A stretch of DNA of 64,000 nt, from the NCBI RefSeq assembly GCF_002979975.1, contig NZ_PCQD01000002.1, forward strand, positions 310,001 to 374,000, read 5' to 3'. The position numbers and the translations under genes were made by a program. Shown piece after piece: positions 16,051 through 25,313 of this stretch (its first letter is position 1; every line of letters starts with the position of its first letter). This DNA comes from Pseudomonas sp. MYb185. GTDB taxonomy: Bacteria > Pseudomonadota > Gammaproteobacteria > Pseudomonadales > Pseudomonadaceae. The notes under the pieces were generated by a model. It saw nothing but the letters and a program-made list of their open reading frames with translations. It did no database searches and was not told the DNA's origin.

Positions 16051-17400
16051 GTGAACTCGTCAGCCATCCCTTGCCCGACTCAGCGCAAAATCACCTGGCA
16101 TACCCATTACGCCCTGCTGATGCTGGCGCTGATCTACATCTTCAACTACATAGACCGCCTGCTGGTCTCCATCCTGATCGAGCCCATCAAGCTGGAGTTC
16201 GGCGTCTCCGACACCCTGATCGGCCTGCTTTCCGGGGTTGCCTTCGCGCTGTTCTATACCGTGTTCGGCCTGCCGCTGGGGCGTCTTTCCGACCGCATCG
16301 GGCGCAAGCCGGTGATCGCCCTGGCCTGCATTGCCTGGAGCCTGATGACCATGCTGTGCGGCGTGGCTACCAGCTTCGCCATGCTGCTGCTGTTCCGGAT
16401 CGGGGTGGCGATCGGTGAGGCTGGTGGCTCGGCGCCCTCGGTGGCCATGGTCGCTGATCTGTATCCCCCCAGCCATCGCTCCCGGGCACTGGCGGTATTT
16501 CTCATGGGCCCGGCGCTGGGTGCGGTATTCGGCCTGGGCATGGGCGGCTGGATCGCCGATATGTATGGCTGGCGCTGGGCATTCATCCTGATCGGTGCAC
16601 CGGGTGTGCTGCTGGGATTGATCCTGGCCTTGACCGTACGCGCTCCGCGCCATCAGGTTGCCTCGGCACGCGAATCCCAGGAAAGCTTCGTGAAAACCTT
16701 CCTGTCGCTGGCCAAGACCCCGTCCTACGCATTGATTGTCGCGGCCGGCAGCCTGGCGGCGATCGCCGCCTATGCGGTCGGCACCTGGACACCGAGCTTC
16801 CTGATCCGTTCCCATGGCCTGAGCCTGACCGAAGCCGGTGCGCTGCTGGGTATCGGCGGCGGCCTGATGTCCGTGGTTGGCACCCTGACCTGCGGCTGGG
16901 CCACCGACCGCCTGGTACGGCGTAACACCGGCTGGCAACTGGGCACCGCCCTGTTTGGCACCGCGATGAGCATTCCCTTCGGCCTGCTGTTCTTCCTCTG
17001 GCCGGCAGGCTCGGTGTTCAGCCTGGGCGAAATGACGATACCCACACCCGTCCTGCTCTATCTGGGCTTCGCGTTTTTTGGTACCTGGTGGTCGGTACCC
17101 TGCTTCGGCGCCATGACTCACCTGTTCCCAGCCTCGAAGCTGGCCCAGGGCACCGCCATATTCCTGATGGGCGTCACCCTGCTTGGTGTCGGGCTCGGCC
17201 CGCTGGTGGTCGGCATACTCAGTGATTTCTTTGAACAGGCCATTGGTGCCGAGGCCCTGCGCTACGCGATGGCCAGCACCATGGTCATCCTGCTGCTGCC
17301 CTGCGTCTGCCTGGCCTGGGCCATCCCTCGCTATCGCCGGCAGGTCGACGGCACCGACGTCGATTCCGCCGCGGAATCCCCCCTGCTTGAAGGAGCTTGA
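16051..17400 (+). CDS. MFS transporter, 12-TM, probable steroid or organic-anion carrier
   Basis: This 449-residue inner-membrane protein has about 12 hydrophobic segments and the MFS motif GRLSDRIGRKPV between TM2 and TM3. A second copy, the loop containing GWATDRLVRRN, lies between TM8 and TM9. It most resembles the spinster/MFS_1 group often seen with steroid and aromatic-acid catabolism. The start is taken as GTG at 16051, preceded by GGAG at the correct distance and followed by a normal cytoplasmic N-terminus; upstream in-frame ATGs precede non-coding-like sequence that holds the operators. It leads a unit with the HsaD-like and dienoyl-CoA-reductase-like genes. The substrate is not shown. 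Confidence 0.85.
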   Translation: MNSSAIPCPTQRKITWHTHYALLMLALIYIFNYIDRLLVSILIEPIKLEFGVSDTLIGLLSGVAFALFYTVFGLPLGRLSDRIGRKPVIALACIAWSLMTMLCGVATSFAMLLLFRIGVAIGEAGGSAPSVAMVADLYPPSHRSRALAVFLMGPALGAVFGLGMGGWIADMYGWRWAFILIGAPGVLLGLILALTVRAPRHQVASARESQESFVKTFLSLAKTPSYALIVAAGSLAAIAAYAVGTWTPSFLIRSHGLSLTEAGALLGIGGGLMSVVGTLTCGWATDRLVRRNTGWQLGTALFGTAMSIPFGLLFFLWPAGSVFSLGEMTIPTPVLLYLGFAFFGTWWSVPCFGAMTHLFPASKLAQGTAIFLMGVTLLGVGLGPLVVGILSDFFEQAIGAEALRYAMASTMVILLLPCVCLAWAIPRYRRQVDGTDVDSAAESPLLEGA

Positions 17401-17402
17401 AT

Positions 17403-18242
17403 GTGAATACTTCCCATACCGCCGAACTGCCACTGCCTACCGGCTGCTACGCCACCCTGGACAACGGCCTGACCCTGCATTATCTGGACATCGGCAGCGG
17501 CCCGGTGGTGGTCTGGCTGCATGGCAGCGGCCCTGGTGCCAGCGGCTTCAGTAATTTCAAGGGCAACTACCCCGTATTCGAGAAAGCTGGCTACCGCAAT
17601 ATCGTGCTGGATCTGCCGGGTTTCGGCCGTTCCGACAAGCCGACCGATGTGAACTACGATCTGGCCTTCTTCGTCAGCAGCCTGCAGGGTTTTCTCGACA
17701 AGGTCGGCATCGACCGCTGCACCCTGCTCGGCAACTCCCTGGGTGGCGCCATCGCCCTGGGCGCCGCTTTGGCCTATCCCGAGCGCGTGGAAAAGCTGGT
17801 GCTGATGGCGCCTGGCGGCGTGGAAGAACGCGAAACCTATTTTCAGATGGAAGGCATAGTGCGTATGGTCGAGGTGTTCGGCCAGGGCCCGATGGGCGTC
17901 GAGGAAATGCGCCAGGTCATGAGTCTTCAACTGTTCGACAGCAGCCAGCTGGATGAAAATCTGCTCAAGGAACGCGCTGCGGTGGCGGTGACCCAGCCGG
18001 CCAATCTGTTCTCCACCATGCTGGTGCCCAACATGACCGAACGTCTGGGCGAGATCCAGGTGCCGATCCTGGGTTTCTGGGGTACCAACGATCTGTTCAA
18101 TCCCCCGGCCGGTGCACTGAAAATCCTCGACAATGCCCCCCATGCCCGGTTCATCATGCTCAACCGCTGCGGCCACTGGGTGCAGGTCGAGCACCAGGCG
18201 CTGTTCAACCGGGAATGCATCGCTTTCCTGAATGATGAATGA
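17403..18242 (+). CDS. hsaD: Meta-cleavage product hydrolase, HsaD/TesD-like
   Basis: This 279-residue alpha/beta hydrolase belongs to the BphD/HsaD group. With the GTG start at 17403 the triad is Ser112 (GNSLGG), Asp230 (GTNDLF) and His258 (CGHWVQ), with the oxyanion loop HGSGPGAS at 40-47. In steroid catabolism HsaD/TesD hydrolyses the C-C bond in the ring-A cleavage product made by HsaC, releasing a dienoate and the CD-ring propionate. AAGGAG lies 7 nt before the GTG; the in-frame TTG at 17397 is too close to that box. The gene starts 2 nt after the MFS stop. It is 14 kb from hsaC but under the same type of operator. Confidence 0.9.
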   Translation: MNTSHTAELPLPTGCYATLDNGLTLHYLDIGSGPVVVWLHGSGPGASGFSNFKGNYPVFEKAGYRNIVLDLPGFGRSDKPTDVNYDLAFFVSSLQGFLDKVGIDRCTLLGNSLGGAIALGAALAYPERVEKLVLMAPGGVEERETYFQMEGIVRMVEVFGQGPMGVEEMRQVMSLQLFDSSQLDENLLKERAAVAVTQPANLFSTMLVPNMTERLGEIQVPILGFWGTNDLFNPPAGALKILDNAPHARFIMLNRCGHWVQVEHQALFNRECIAFLNDE

Positions 18243-18247
18243 CACGT

Positions 18248-18269
18248 CAGGGCAACCCCGGTTGCCCTG
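18248..18269. repeat. Short perfect hairpin between hsaD and the flavoprotein gene
   Basis: A 10-bp perfect inverted repeat (CAGGGCAACC and its complement) with a 2-nt spacer lies in the 44-nt gap between two co-directional genes. There is no T-run, so it is not a classic terminator. It could be an mRNA stability or processing element. Confidence 0.6.
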
Positions 18270-18286
18270 CCCTTGAGGTTTCCCGC

Positions 18287-20410
18287 ATGAGTTATTCCCA
18301 CCTGTTGCAACCCGCCGCCATCGGCAAACTCCAACTGCGCAACCGCATCATCATGGCCCCCATGGGTTCCAACTTCGCCGAGTCGGATGGCACCTGCGGG
18401 GAGCGCATCCAGGCCTACTACGAAGCGCGCGCCGCCGGCGGTGCCGGCCTGCTGATCATGGGCGTCGGCGCCATCGCCTTTCCCGCCGGCACCGCCGAGC
18501 CCTATCAGGTCGGCCTGTCGGATGACCGTTTCCTGCCTGGCCTCAGCCAGTTGGTGGAGCGTGTGCACAAACATGGCGCGAAGATCGCCATCCAGCTGCA
18601 ACACGCCGGCAAGAGCTCCGTACGCGACCTGACCGAAGGTCGCGAATTGTGGGTACCAAGCCTGCCGCCGCCGTTCAAGACCGACATGATGGATTCGCTG
18701 ACCCGGGAAGAACTGGGTGCTTTCATCAGCTCCGGCAGACCGAAGAACAAACCTCGGGTGCGGGTACTGGACAAGGATGATATTGCCCAACTGGTGAGCT
18801 GGTTCGGCGCGGCTGCCGAACGCGCCCAGCGCGCCGGTTTCGATGGTGTTGAGATCCATGCGGCGCATACCTATATCATCGCCGGGTTCCTCTCACCCTA
18901 TTACAACAAGCGCGAGGACGAATACGGTGGCAGCCTGGAAAACCGCGCACGCCTGATGCTCGAGGTGATCCGCGAAGTACGCCAGCGCACAGGGGATGAT
19001 TTCGGTGTCTGGCTGCGGCTGGACGCCCAGGAACTGCGCCTCGACGGCGGCATCACCCTTGAGGAATGCCAGGCCTTCGCGCAGATGGCCGAGGCCGCCG
19101 GTGTCGACGCCGTATCAGTGTCCGCCTATGCCGCCACCACCACCGGCGTGGCCTTTACCGAAGCGCCATTGGTACAGAAGCCGGCAGGCTTTCTCGACTG
19201 GGCCGCCCAGGTGAAAAGCGTGGTCAAGGTGCCGGTGATCGCCGTCGGCCGGCTGGATCCGACCACTGCCGACCGGGCCATCGCCGAGGGAAAATGCGAT
19301 TTCATCGCCATGGCACGCAAGCTGCTGGCCGACCCGGAGCTACCCAACAAGCTGATCAAGGGTGACCCGGCAGCGATCCGCCCGTGCATCTATTGCTATG
19401 TGTGCGTCAGCCAGATTTTCGTCAACGAACGGGTCAAGTGCGCCGCCAACCCCTTCACCGGTCATGAATACCAGAAGGTCATTGTGCCGGCAGCGCAACC
19501 GCAGCATATCGTGGTGGTCGGCGGCGGGCCGGCGGGGCTTGAGGCCGCACGACTGGCCTGCCTGCGTGGCCACCGAGTGACCCTGCTGGAGCGCAGCAGC
19601 CGACTGGGTGGCACGCTGTTCTTCGCTGCCCTGGCCTACCCCGAGAACGGTGCGCTGCTCGACAACCTGGTGCATCAGGTCAGCCAGCTACCCATCGATG
19701 TACGCCTGAACACCGCCGCCACCCCCGATCTGCTGCGGGAGCTGGGTGCCGATCAGGTGCTGGTAGCCAATGGCGCACGCCGCGCCGCGCCGGATATTCC
19801 CGGTGCCGAGCTCAAGCATGTGTGGAGTGGCGATGAGCTGCGCCGGCTGATGACCGGCGATCGGGCCGAGGAAATTGCCAAAGCCAAGCTGTCACTGCCC
19901 CAGCGCACGATGATGAAAGCCGGCAGCCTGACCGGGGCGACCAACAGCACCGATGCCATCAAGCAACTGTCGAAGCTGTGGATGCCCCTGGGCAAGCAGG
20001 TGGTGATCATCGGCGGCGGACTGGTCGGCTTGGAGCTGGCCGAGTTTCTGGTCGAGCGTGGCCGCCGGGTAACCGTGCTGGAACCGGAGGCCAACCTGGG
20101 TCGCGAACTGTCGATCGTGCGCCGCTGGCGGGTACTGGACAATCTGCGCCAGCATGCTGTTCCCCTGCTGACCCAGGTGCAGATCGACCGCATCGATGGG
20201 CGTGCCGTACATTACCGCACCCAGGACAGCGACAGCCTGCAGGTGGCAGCCGATTCCGTGGTACTGGCGGTGGGAGCCGGCCCGGACCCCAGCCTGGCCG
20301 ATGAACTGGCCAGCAGTGGCCTGCCCATCCACCGCCTCGGCGACAGTCACAACCTGGGCTACATCGAAGGCGCCCTGCGCTCGGCTACCGACCTGGCATT
20401 GTCACTCTAG
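18287..20410 (+). CDS. 2,4-dienoyl-CoA reductase/trimethylamine-dehydrogenase-like iron-sulfur flavoprotein
   Basis: This protein of about 707 residues combines an N-terminal OYE barrel (NRIIMAPMGSNFA near residue 18; catalytic HAAHTYI with His, His and Tyr), a 4Fe-4S site (CxxCxxC-x11-C, starting CIYCYVC near residue 366) and C-terminal FAD and NAD(P) domains with two GxGxxG motifs (VVVGGGPAG and VIIGGGLVG). Relatives include FadH, TMADH and the bile-acid enzymes BaiCD/BaiH, which reduce unsaturated CoA esters or steroid enones. The start at 18287 matches the family N-terminus; the frame is open back to 18239. It probably shares the operator at 15967 with the MFS and hsaD genes. Confidence 0.88.
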   Translation: MSYSHLLQPAAIGKLQLRNRIIMAPMGSNFAESDGTCGERIQAYYEARAAGGAGLLIMGVGAIAFPAGTAEPYQVGLSDDRFLPGLSQLVERVHKHGAKIAIQLQHAGKSSVRDLTEGRELWVPSLPPPFKTDMMDSLTREELGAFISSGRPKNKPRVRVLDKDDIAQLVSWFGAAAERAQRAGFDGVEIHAAHTYIIAGFLSPYYNKREDEYGGSLENRARLMLEVIREVRQRTGDDFGVWLRLDAQELRLDGGITLEECQAFAQMAEAAGVDAVSVSAYAATTTGVAFTEAPLVQKPAGFLDWAAQVKSVVKVPVIAVGRLDPTTADRAIAEGKCDFIAMARKLLADPELPNKLIKGDPAAIRPCIYCYVCVSQIFVNERVKCAANPFTGHEYQKVIVPAAQPQHIVVVGGGPAGLEAARLACLRGHRVTLLERSSRLGGTLFFAALAYPENGALLDNLVHQVSQLPIDVRLNTAATPDLLRELGADQVLVANGARRAAPDIPGAELKHVWSGDELRRLMTGDRAEEIAKAKLSLPQRTMMKAGSLTGATNSTDAIKQLSKLWMPLGKQVVIIGGGLVGLELAEFLVERGRRVTVLEPEANLGRELSIVRRWRVLDNLRQHAVPLLTQVQIDRIDGRAVHYRTQDSDSLQVAADSVVLAVGAGPDPSLADELASSGLPIHRLGDSHNLGYIEGALRSATDLALSL

Positions 20411-20431
20411 AACCATACCCCAGAGCGGGGC

Positions 20432-20473
20432 GCTCCCTGGCGGGTCGAGGTCTACCTCGACCCGCCAGGGAGC
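20432..20473. repeat. Perfect 20-bp inverted repeat between convergent genes
   Basis: Two 20-bp arms, starting GCTCCCTGG and ending CAGGGAGC, are exact complements separated by only 2 nt (CT). It lies between the convergent stops of the flavoprotein gene and cysQ and has no T-run. It may block read-through in both directions by structure alone, or be a relic of a mobile element. It does not match the REP-like families found further right. Confidence 0.85.
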
Positions 20474-20485
20474 CGGAAACACCGC

Positions 20486-20507
20486 GGGCCGGGATGGAAC
20501 CCGGCCC
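20486..20507. repeat. Second hairpin between convergent genes
   Basis: An 8-bp GC stem (GGGCCGGG/CCCGGCCC) with a 6-nt loop lies 12 nt after the 42-nt inverted repeat. Like it, the hairpin lacks a T-run and sits between the ends of two convergent genes. The remainder of the 128-nt gap shows nothing recognisable. Confidence 0.6.
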
Positions 20508-20538
20508 TTCCAGGGGAGCAGGCTCTGGTCGTACCGTC

Positions 20539-21303
20539 TCATCTACCCCGGGCATAGAAATGCGGGTTGTCCAGGCCCGGTTTGCCGTAGCCCAGCGGCT
20601 CGTTCTGCAGGGTCAGTATCTGTCCACCGGCTGCCAGCAGCACCGCGTGGCCGGCGGCAATATCCCATTCCATGGTACGGCCCAGGCGCGGGTACAGGTC
20701 CGCTTCGCCAGCGGCCACCAGGCAGATCTTCAATGACGAACCGGCGCTTTTCAGCGAACGGACCTTGCGCCCGGCCAGAAAGGCATCCAGCGCCTGGGCA
20801 TCTCCATGGGACCGACTGGCCACCACCTCCAGCCCCTCGGACGAAGGTTCGCGGCATTCGATGGGCTTGCGCATACCAGCCTCCTCGACAAAAGCACCGC
20901 ACCCCCTGGCCCCGGCGAACAGGCGGCCCAACGCCGGAGCCAGTACCACCCCCAGTACAGGTTGGCCAGCTTCGATCAGGGCGATATTGACCGTGAACTC
21001 ACCGTTGCGACTGATGAACTCCTTGGTGCCATCGAGCGGATCCACCAGCCAGAAGCGCTGACCCACCTCGGGCACATGCCCCGCAGCGGCGGCCTCTTCG
21101 GAAATCACCGGATCGGCGGGCACGCACTGCTCCAGGGCCCGCAGGATCAGAGCCTCGGCCCGCTCGTCGGCCTCGGTCACCGGTGAAGCATCATCCTTGC
21201 CGCGCACTTCGAAATCGGAGTGATAGATCTGCAGCACCTGTTCACCGGCAACACGGGTGATATCGATCACCTGCTCAAGCAGCGCTGACATGGCTTCGTT
21301 CAT
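20539..21303 (-). CDS. cysQ: 3'(2'),5'-bisphosphate nucleotidase CysQ
   Basis: This 254-residue inositol-monophosphatase-family protein has the metal motif DPLDGTKEF near residue 87, the EEAAA acidic cluster before it and WDIAAGHAVL near 205. CysQ dephosphorylates PAP, the inhibitory by-product of PAPS use by PAPS reductase or sulfotransferases. It is divergent from the cysD unit. That places PAP removal beside PAPS synthesis and, 5 kb further on, a sulfotransferase. Confidence 0.92.
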   Translation of the reverse strand: MNEAMSALLEQVIDITRVAGEQVLQIYHSDFEVRGKDDASPVTEADERAEALILRALEQCVPADPVISEEAAAAGHVPEVGQRFWLVDPLDGTKEFISRNGEFTVNIALIEAGQPVLGVVLAPALGRLFAGARGCGAFVEEAGMRKPIECREPSSEGLEVVASRSHGDAQALDAFLAGRKVRSLKSAGSSLKICLVAAGEADLYPRLGRTMEWDIAAGHAVLLAAGGQILTLQNEPLGYGKPGLDNPHFYARGR

Positions 21304-21422
21304 AGGTTTCCCCTTTTTTTTCAGATTGGTCCAAACGGCCTATGCGTCTTTTTTCCCTACCCGCAAGAGTACAGGGACCGACTATCCCCCCAATCAGCAA
21401 TTGGATATTTAAAGGAGCGGTC

Positions 21423-22433
21423 ATGGCACGTGGCAACCGCCTGCCCATCGAGCAGCTCAATACTCTGCGCATCCAGGCCGTAAGGCTGCGCCTGGCGGGC
21501 AATACCCTGAAGACCATCAGTGCCGCCACCGGGCTGTCCTCGCCGACCATCATTGCCGCGCACAAGGCCTGGCAGAACGGTGGCTGGCAGGCGGTACCCA
21601 TCCGCGAGCGTGGCCGCAAGATGGGAGAAGGACGTACATTGAGCGCCGAGCAGGAGCTGGAGATGTATCAGACGCTGGTCGCCACCACGCCGGAGGCCCA
21701 TCAGTTGCCCCACCTGCTCTGGCAGCTCGACGCCATGCAGGCGCTGATCCATAAGCAGTATCGGATCACCATTCCCGACCGCACCGCGGCACACTACCTG
21801 CAACGCTGGCGGCTGAATGCCGAGCGGCCGGCCCGACGCATCGCCAACGCCCCCCTGAGCGTCCAGCGGTGGCACCAGAGCACCTATCAACAGATCGCCT
21901 CCCAGGCCCGGGAAGAAGGTGGTGAGATTTTCTGGGTCGACGATTTTGGCGCACCGAGCCCCGGCAAGAAGCTGAGGCATGGCGTACTCAGGGCCATGAG
22001 CAACCGCGGCAAGGTGCTCTGGCTACCCTACGATGGCGGCTTGCGTGCGCCCCATCTGGAGAACTTCTTCGACCGCCTGCAGCGCAGTACCGGGCGCAAG
22101 CTCTTCGCCCTGCTGTCGGGCATGCAATGGCAGCGTGCAGCCACCTTCAGCGCCTGGGCCAGCAAGCGCACCGAGCAATTGCAGCTGTTTCACCTGCCCG
22201 AAGCCACCGACATGCTGAACGGCGCCCAGCAGTTGGCCGAGGATATCCGTCACCACAGCCGACGCCCTGTGGACATGGGCAGCACAGGCGGAACAGAGCC
22301 ACCCGCCGGACCGCCCGACAATCCAATGCTGTTCATGCTGCAACGCATATTAAAACTTCAACTCGCGCATAGCTCGACGAATCAGCCCCGATACGCTGAG
22401 CGCCGACAACAACAAAAGTCGAAGGAAAACGCT
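21423..22433 (+). CDS. IS630-transposase-derived DNA-binding protein with lost catalytic residues, open into cysD
   Basis: The 337 codons from ATG 21423 (preceded by AAAGGAG) to the cysD ATG contain no stop, so the frame continues directly into CysD; the end given here is the last codon before cysD. Residues 15-60 form a helix-turn-helix ([15 protein letters not shown]) and 70-135 the second HTH-like segment typical of IS630 transposases. Residues 165-270 follow the IS630 DDE domain: the first acidic pair is kept (FWVDDFG, 173-174), but the expected VDN motif is LLSG (230-233) and the final LNPxE region is MLNGAQ. It therefore looks like a domesticated, catalytically dead transposase, perhaps a regulator. 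A low-complexity tail (285-337) leads to CysD. No terminal inverted repeats were seen. Confidence 0.65.
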
Positions 22434-23333
22434 ATGACGTTGACGCACCTGCAGAAACTGGAAGCCGAAAGCATCCAGGCCATGCGCGAAGTAGTGGCCG
22501 AGGCCGACAATCCGGTCATGCTGTACTCCATTGGCAAGGACAGCGCGGTCATGCTGCACCTGGCCATGAAGGCCTTCTACCCAGCCAAGCCGCCGTTCCC
22601 CCTGTTGCATGTCGATACCACCTGGAAATTCCAGGACATGTATCGCTTCCGCGATCAGATGGTGGCCAAACTGGGCCTGGAGCTGATCAGCCACGTCAAT
22701 CCCGACGGGCTGGCAATGGGCATCAGCCCGTTCAAGCACGGCTCGCAGATCCATACCGACATCATGAAGACCGAGGGTCTCAAACAGGCGCTGGATCAAT
22801 ACGGCTTCGATGCAGCCTTCGGTGGCGCACGTCGTGACGAGGAAAAATCCCGCGCCAAGGAGCGCATCTTCTCCTTCCGTTCCGACCAGCATCGCTGGGA
22901 CCCGAAGAACCAGCGACCGGAGCTGTGGCACCTGTACAACACCCGCAAGAACAAGGGTGAGTCGATCCGTGTATTCCCCCTGTCCAACTGGACCGAGCTG
23001 GACATCTGGCAGTACATCCATCTGGAAAACATTCCCATCGTTCCCCTGTATTTCGCCGCTCCGCGTCCGGTAGTCGAGCGCGACGGCATGCTGATCATGG
23101 TGGACGACGAACGCATGCCGCTGAACCCGGGCGAGGTCCCGATGCTGCGCAACGTGCGCTTCCGCACCCTGGGCTGCTATCCGTTGACCGGCGCGGTCGA
23201 GTCCGATGCCGACACCTTGCCGAAGATCATTCAGGAGATGCTGCTGACCCGCACCTCGGAGCGCCAGGGCCGAATGATCGACCATGACGCCGCCGCATCG
23301 ATGGAGAAGAAAAAACAAGAGGGGTATTTCTGA
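22434..23333 (+). CDS. cysD: Sulfate adenylyltransferase subunit 2
   Basis: This 299-residue protein has the size of E. coli CysD. It has the PP-loop motif YSIGKDSAV (31-39), the [12 protein letters not shown] segment and the C-terminal TSERQGR signature. With CysN it makes APS from ATP and sulfate. The start at 22434 has its own AAGGA box, so a normal CysD can be made even though the frame is open back to 21423 and a 636-residue fusion with the IS630-like protein is possible. The stop overlaps the cysNC start (TGATG). A sequence CATATTAAAA at about 22348 could serve as a -10 region for a cysD-proximal promoter; this is weak. Confidence 0.93.
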   Translation: MTLTHLQKLEAESIQAMREVVAEADNPVMLYSIGKDSAVMLHLAMKAFYPAKPPFPLLHVDTTWKFQDMYRFRDQMVAKLGLELISHVNPDGLAMGISPFKHGSQIHTDIMKTEGLKQALDQYGFDAAFGGARRDEEKSRAKERIFSFRSDQHRWDPKNQRPELWHLYNTRKNKGESIRVFPLSNWTELDIWQYIHLENIPIVPLYFAAPRPVVERDGMLIMVDDERMPLNPGEVPMLRNVRFRTLGCYPLTGAVESDADTLPKIIQEMLLTRTSERQGRMIDHDAAASMEKKKQEGYF

Positions 23334-25237
23334 TGGCTCACGTATCCGACCTGATTGCCGACGATATCGAGGCATATCTCAAATCCCATGAACGCAAGAG
23401 CCTGTTGCGGTTCATTACCTGTGGCAGCGTCGACGACGGCAAGAGCACGCTGATCGGGCGCCTGCTGTATGAAGCCAAGATGCTCTTCGAGGATCAGCTG
23501 GACGCACTGGAAGCCGACTCGAAAAGGGTCGGCACCCAGGGCGGCGAACTGGACTTCGCCCTGCTGGTGGATGGCCTGGCAGCGGAGCGCGAACAGGGCA
23601 TCACCATCGATGTAGCCTATCGTTTCTTCTCTACCGACCGTCGCAAGTTCATCGTCGCCGACACACCCGGCCACGAGCAGTACACCCGGAACATGGTCAC
23701 TGGTGCCTCCACCGCCGATGTCGCCATCGTGATGATCGACGCCCGTCGCGGCGTGCTGACCCAATCCCGGCGTCATTCGTTCCTGGCCTCGCTGATCGGC
23801 ATTCGCAAGGTGGTGCTGGCGGTCAACAAGATGGATCTGATGGACTACTCGGAAAAGGTCTTCAACGAAATCGTCGAGGAATACCGCGAATTCGCCGGCA
23901 AGATCAACCTGCCCGAGATCACCGCCATCCCGATGTCGGCATTGCGGGGCGATAACATCACCGAGCGCACCGAGCATATGCCGTGGTACCGCGGCACCAC
24001 GCTGATGGGCTACCTGGAAACCGTCGAGATAGACGAGTCCCACCAGCAGAAGCTGCCCTTCCGCATGCCGGTGCAGTGGGTCAACCGCCCGAACCTGGAC
24101 TTCCGCGGCTTTGCCGGCACCGTCGCCGGCGGCGTGGTGCAACCGGGCGACCGTGTGCGTATTCTGCCAGCCGGCCGGGAAACCCATATAGCTCGTATCG
24201 TCACCCAGGATGGCGATCTGCAGCAGGCCGTGGCCGGCCAGTCGGTCACCCTGACCCTGAGCGACGAAGTGGATTGCAGCCGCGGCGATGTGATCGCCAC
24301 CGCCGACGAGCCGCCGAGCGTAGCCGACCAGTTCCAGGTCACACTGGTCTGGATGCATGAGCAGCCCATGCTCGGTGGCCGCCCGTACCTGATGAAGATC
24401 GGCGGCAAGACGATTCCGGTGACGCTGGCCGCGCCGAAGTACAAGATCAACGTCAACACCCTGGAGCACCTGGCCGCCAAGGAGCTGGCACTCAATGAAA
24501 TCGGGGTCTGCAACCTGTCGAGCAGCCAGCCGATCGCTTTCGACAGTTATCAGAGCAACCGCGAAACCGGCAGCTTCATCCTGATCGACCGTCTGAGCAA
24601 CGCCACGGTGGGCGCCGGCCTGATCGACTTCTCACTGCGCCGCTCGCAGAACATTCACATGCAGCATACCGATGTGAACAAGAAGGTACGTGCCGAGCAG
24701 TTGGGGCAGAAGCCGGTACTGCTGTGGTTCACCGGACTGTCCGGCGCAGGCAAGTCAGCCATCGCCAACCTGCTGGAAATCCGCCTGTACGCCCGCGGCC
24801 GCCATACCTACCTGCTCGATGGCGACAATGTGCGCCACGGCCTGAACCGCGACCTGGGCTTCACCGATGCCGACCGTGTGGAGAACATCCGCCGCGTCGC
24901 CGAGGTCGGCAAGCTGTTCGTCGATGCCGGCCTGATCACCCTGACCGCCTTCATCTCGCCGTTCCGCTCGGAACGGGAAATGGCCCGCCAGTTGCTGGGC
25001 GACGAGGCGTTTCTGGAAATCTTCATCGACACTCCGCTGGCGATAGCCGAAGAGCGCGATCCCAAGGGTCTGTACAAGAAGGTCCGGCGGGGCGAGTTGA
25101 AGAACTTCACCGGCATCGATTCTCCCTATGAAGCGCCGGTCAACCCGGACATTCATATCGAGACCACCCGGATGTCGCCCGAACAGGCCGTGGACAGGAT
25201 CATCGCCACCCTGATCGAGCGCGGTCACATCGAGTGA
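23333..25237 (+). CDS. cysNC: Bifunctional sulfate adenylyltransferase subunit 1/APS kinase
   Basis: This 634-residue fusion begins with the translation-factor-like GTPase CysN: G1 GSVDDGKST (31-39), DTPGHEQ, NKMD and beta-barrel domains to about residue 440. The C-terminal APS kinase domain has Walker A GLSGAGKS near 465 and LDGDNVRHGLNRDLGF after it. The GTPase drives APS formation with CysD; the kinase phosphorylates APS to PAPS. The fused form is common in Pseudomonas. PAPS feeds sulfite production, and here also the sulfotransferase encoded 1.2 kb downstream. Confidence 0.94.
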   Translation: MAHVSDLIADDIEAYLKSHERKSLLRFITCGSVDDGKSTLIGRLLYEAKMLFEDQLDALEADSKRVGTQGGELDFALLVDGLAAEREQGITIDVAYRFFSTDRRKFIVADTPGHEQYTRNMVTGASTADVAIVMIDARRGVLTQSRRHSFLASLIGIRKVVLAVNKMDLMDYSEKVFNEIVEEYREFAGKINLPEITAIPMSALRGDNITERTEHMPWYRGTTLMGYLETVEIDESHQQKLPFRMPVQWVNRPNLDFRGFAGTVAGGVVQPGDRVRILPAGRETHIARIVTQDGDLQQAVAGQSVTLTLSDEVDCSRGDVIATADEPPSVADQFQVTLVWMHEQPMLGGRPYLMKIGGKTIPVTLAAPKYKINVNTLEHLAAKELALNEIGVCNLSSSQPIAFDSYQSNRETGSFILIDRLSNATVGAGLIDFSLRRSQNIHMQHTDVNKKVRAEQLGQKPVLLWFTGLSGAGKSAIANLLEIRLYARGRHTYLLDGDNVRHGLNRDLGFTDADRVENIRRVAEVGKLFVDAGLITLTAFISPFRSEREMARQLLGDEAFLEIFIDTPLAIAEERDPKGLYKKVRRGELKNFTGIDSPYEAPVNPDIHIETTRMSPEQAVDRIIATLIERGHIE

Positions 25238-25274
25238 AAGCAGGCAGTCCTGCTGGAAAAACAGCAACAAGTTG

Positions 25275-25294
25275 AGGGCCTGTTCGCAGGCCCT
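25275..25294 (+). terminator. TTCG-loop hairpin after cysNC, probable weak terminator or processing site
   Basis: An 8-bp stem (AGGGCCTG/CAGGCCCT) closed by a TTCG tetraloop lies in the 76-nt gap between cysNC and the DUF1214 gene. A smaller inverted repeat (AGCAGG-CAGT-CCTGCT, 25239-25254) precedes it. No T-run follows, so read-through into the downstream operon is plausible. No promoter or operator copy is evident in the gap. Confidence 0.55.
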
Positions 25295-25313
25295 GCTAAC
25301 CCGGAGACAGACA

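Noticed and set aside
16060-17433. 457-codon minus-strand frame opposite the MFS gene
   Set aside because: The translation is low-complexity Gln/His/Gly-rich, typical of the antisense of a membrane protein gene.
21327-21342. TGGTCCAAACGGCCTA between cysQ and the IS630-like gene, similar to operator copy b
   Set aside because: Both halves deviate (GCCTA instead of GACGA or GACTA), it matches only the most degenerate copy, and it lies about 24 nt from the cysQ start rather than 64-118 nt.
21423-22433. Active IS630 insertion sequence
   Set aside because: Two of three catalytic acidic positions are missing, no terminal inverted repeats or target duplications were found, and it has a clean RBS beside cysD.
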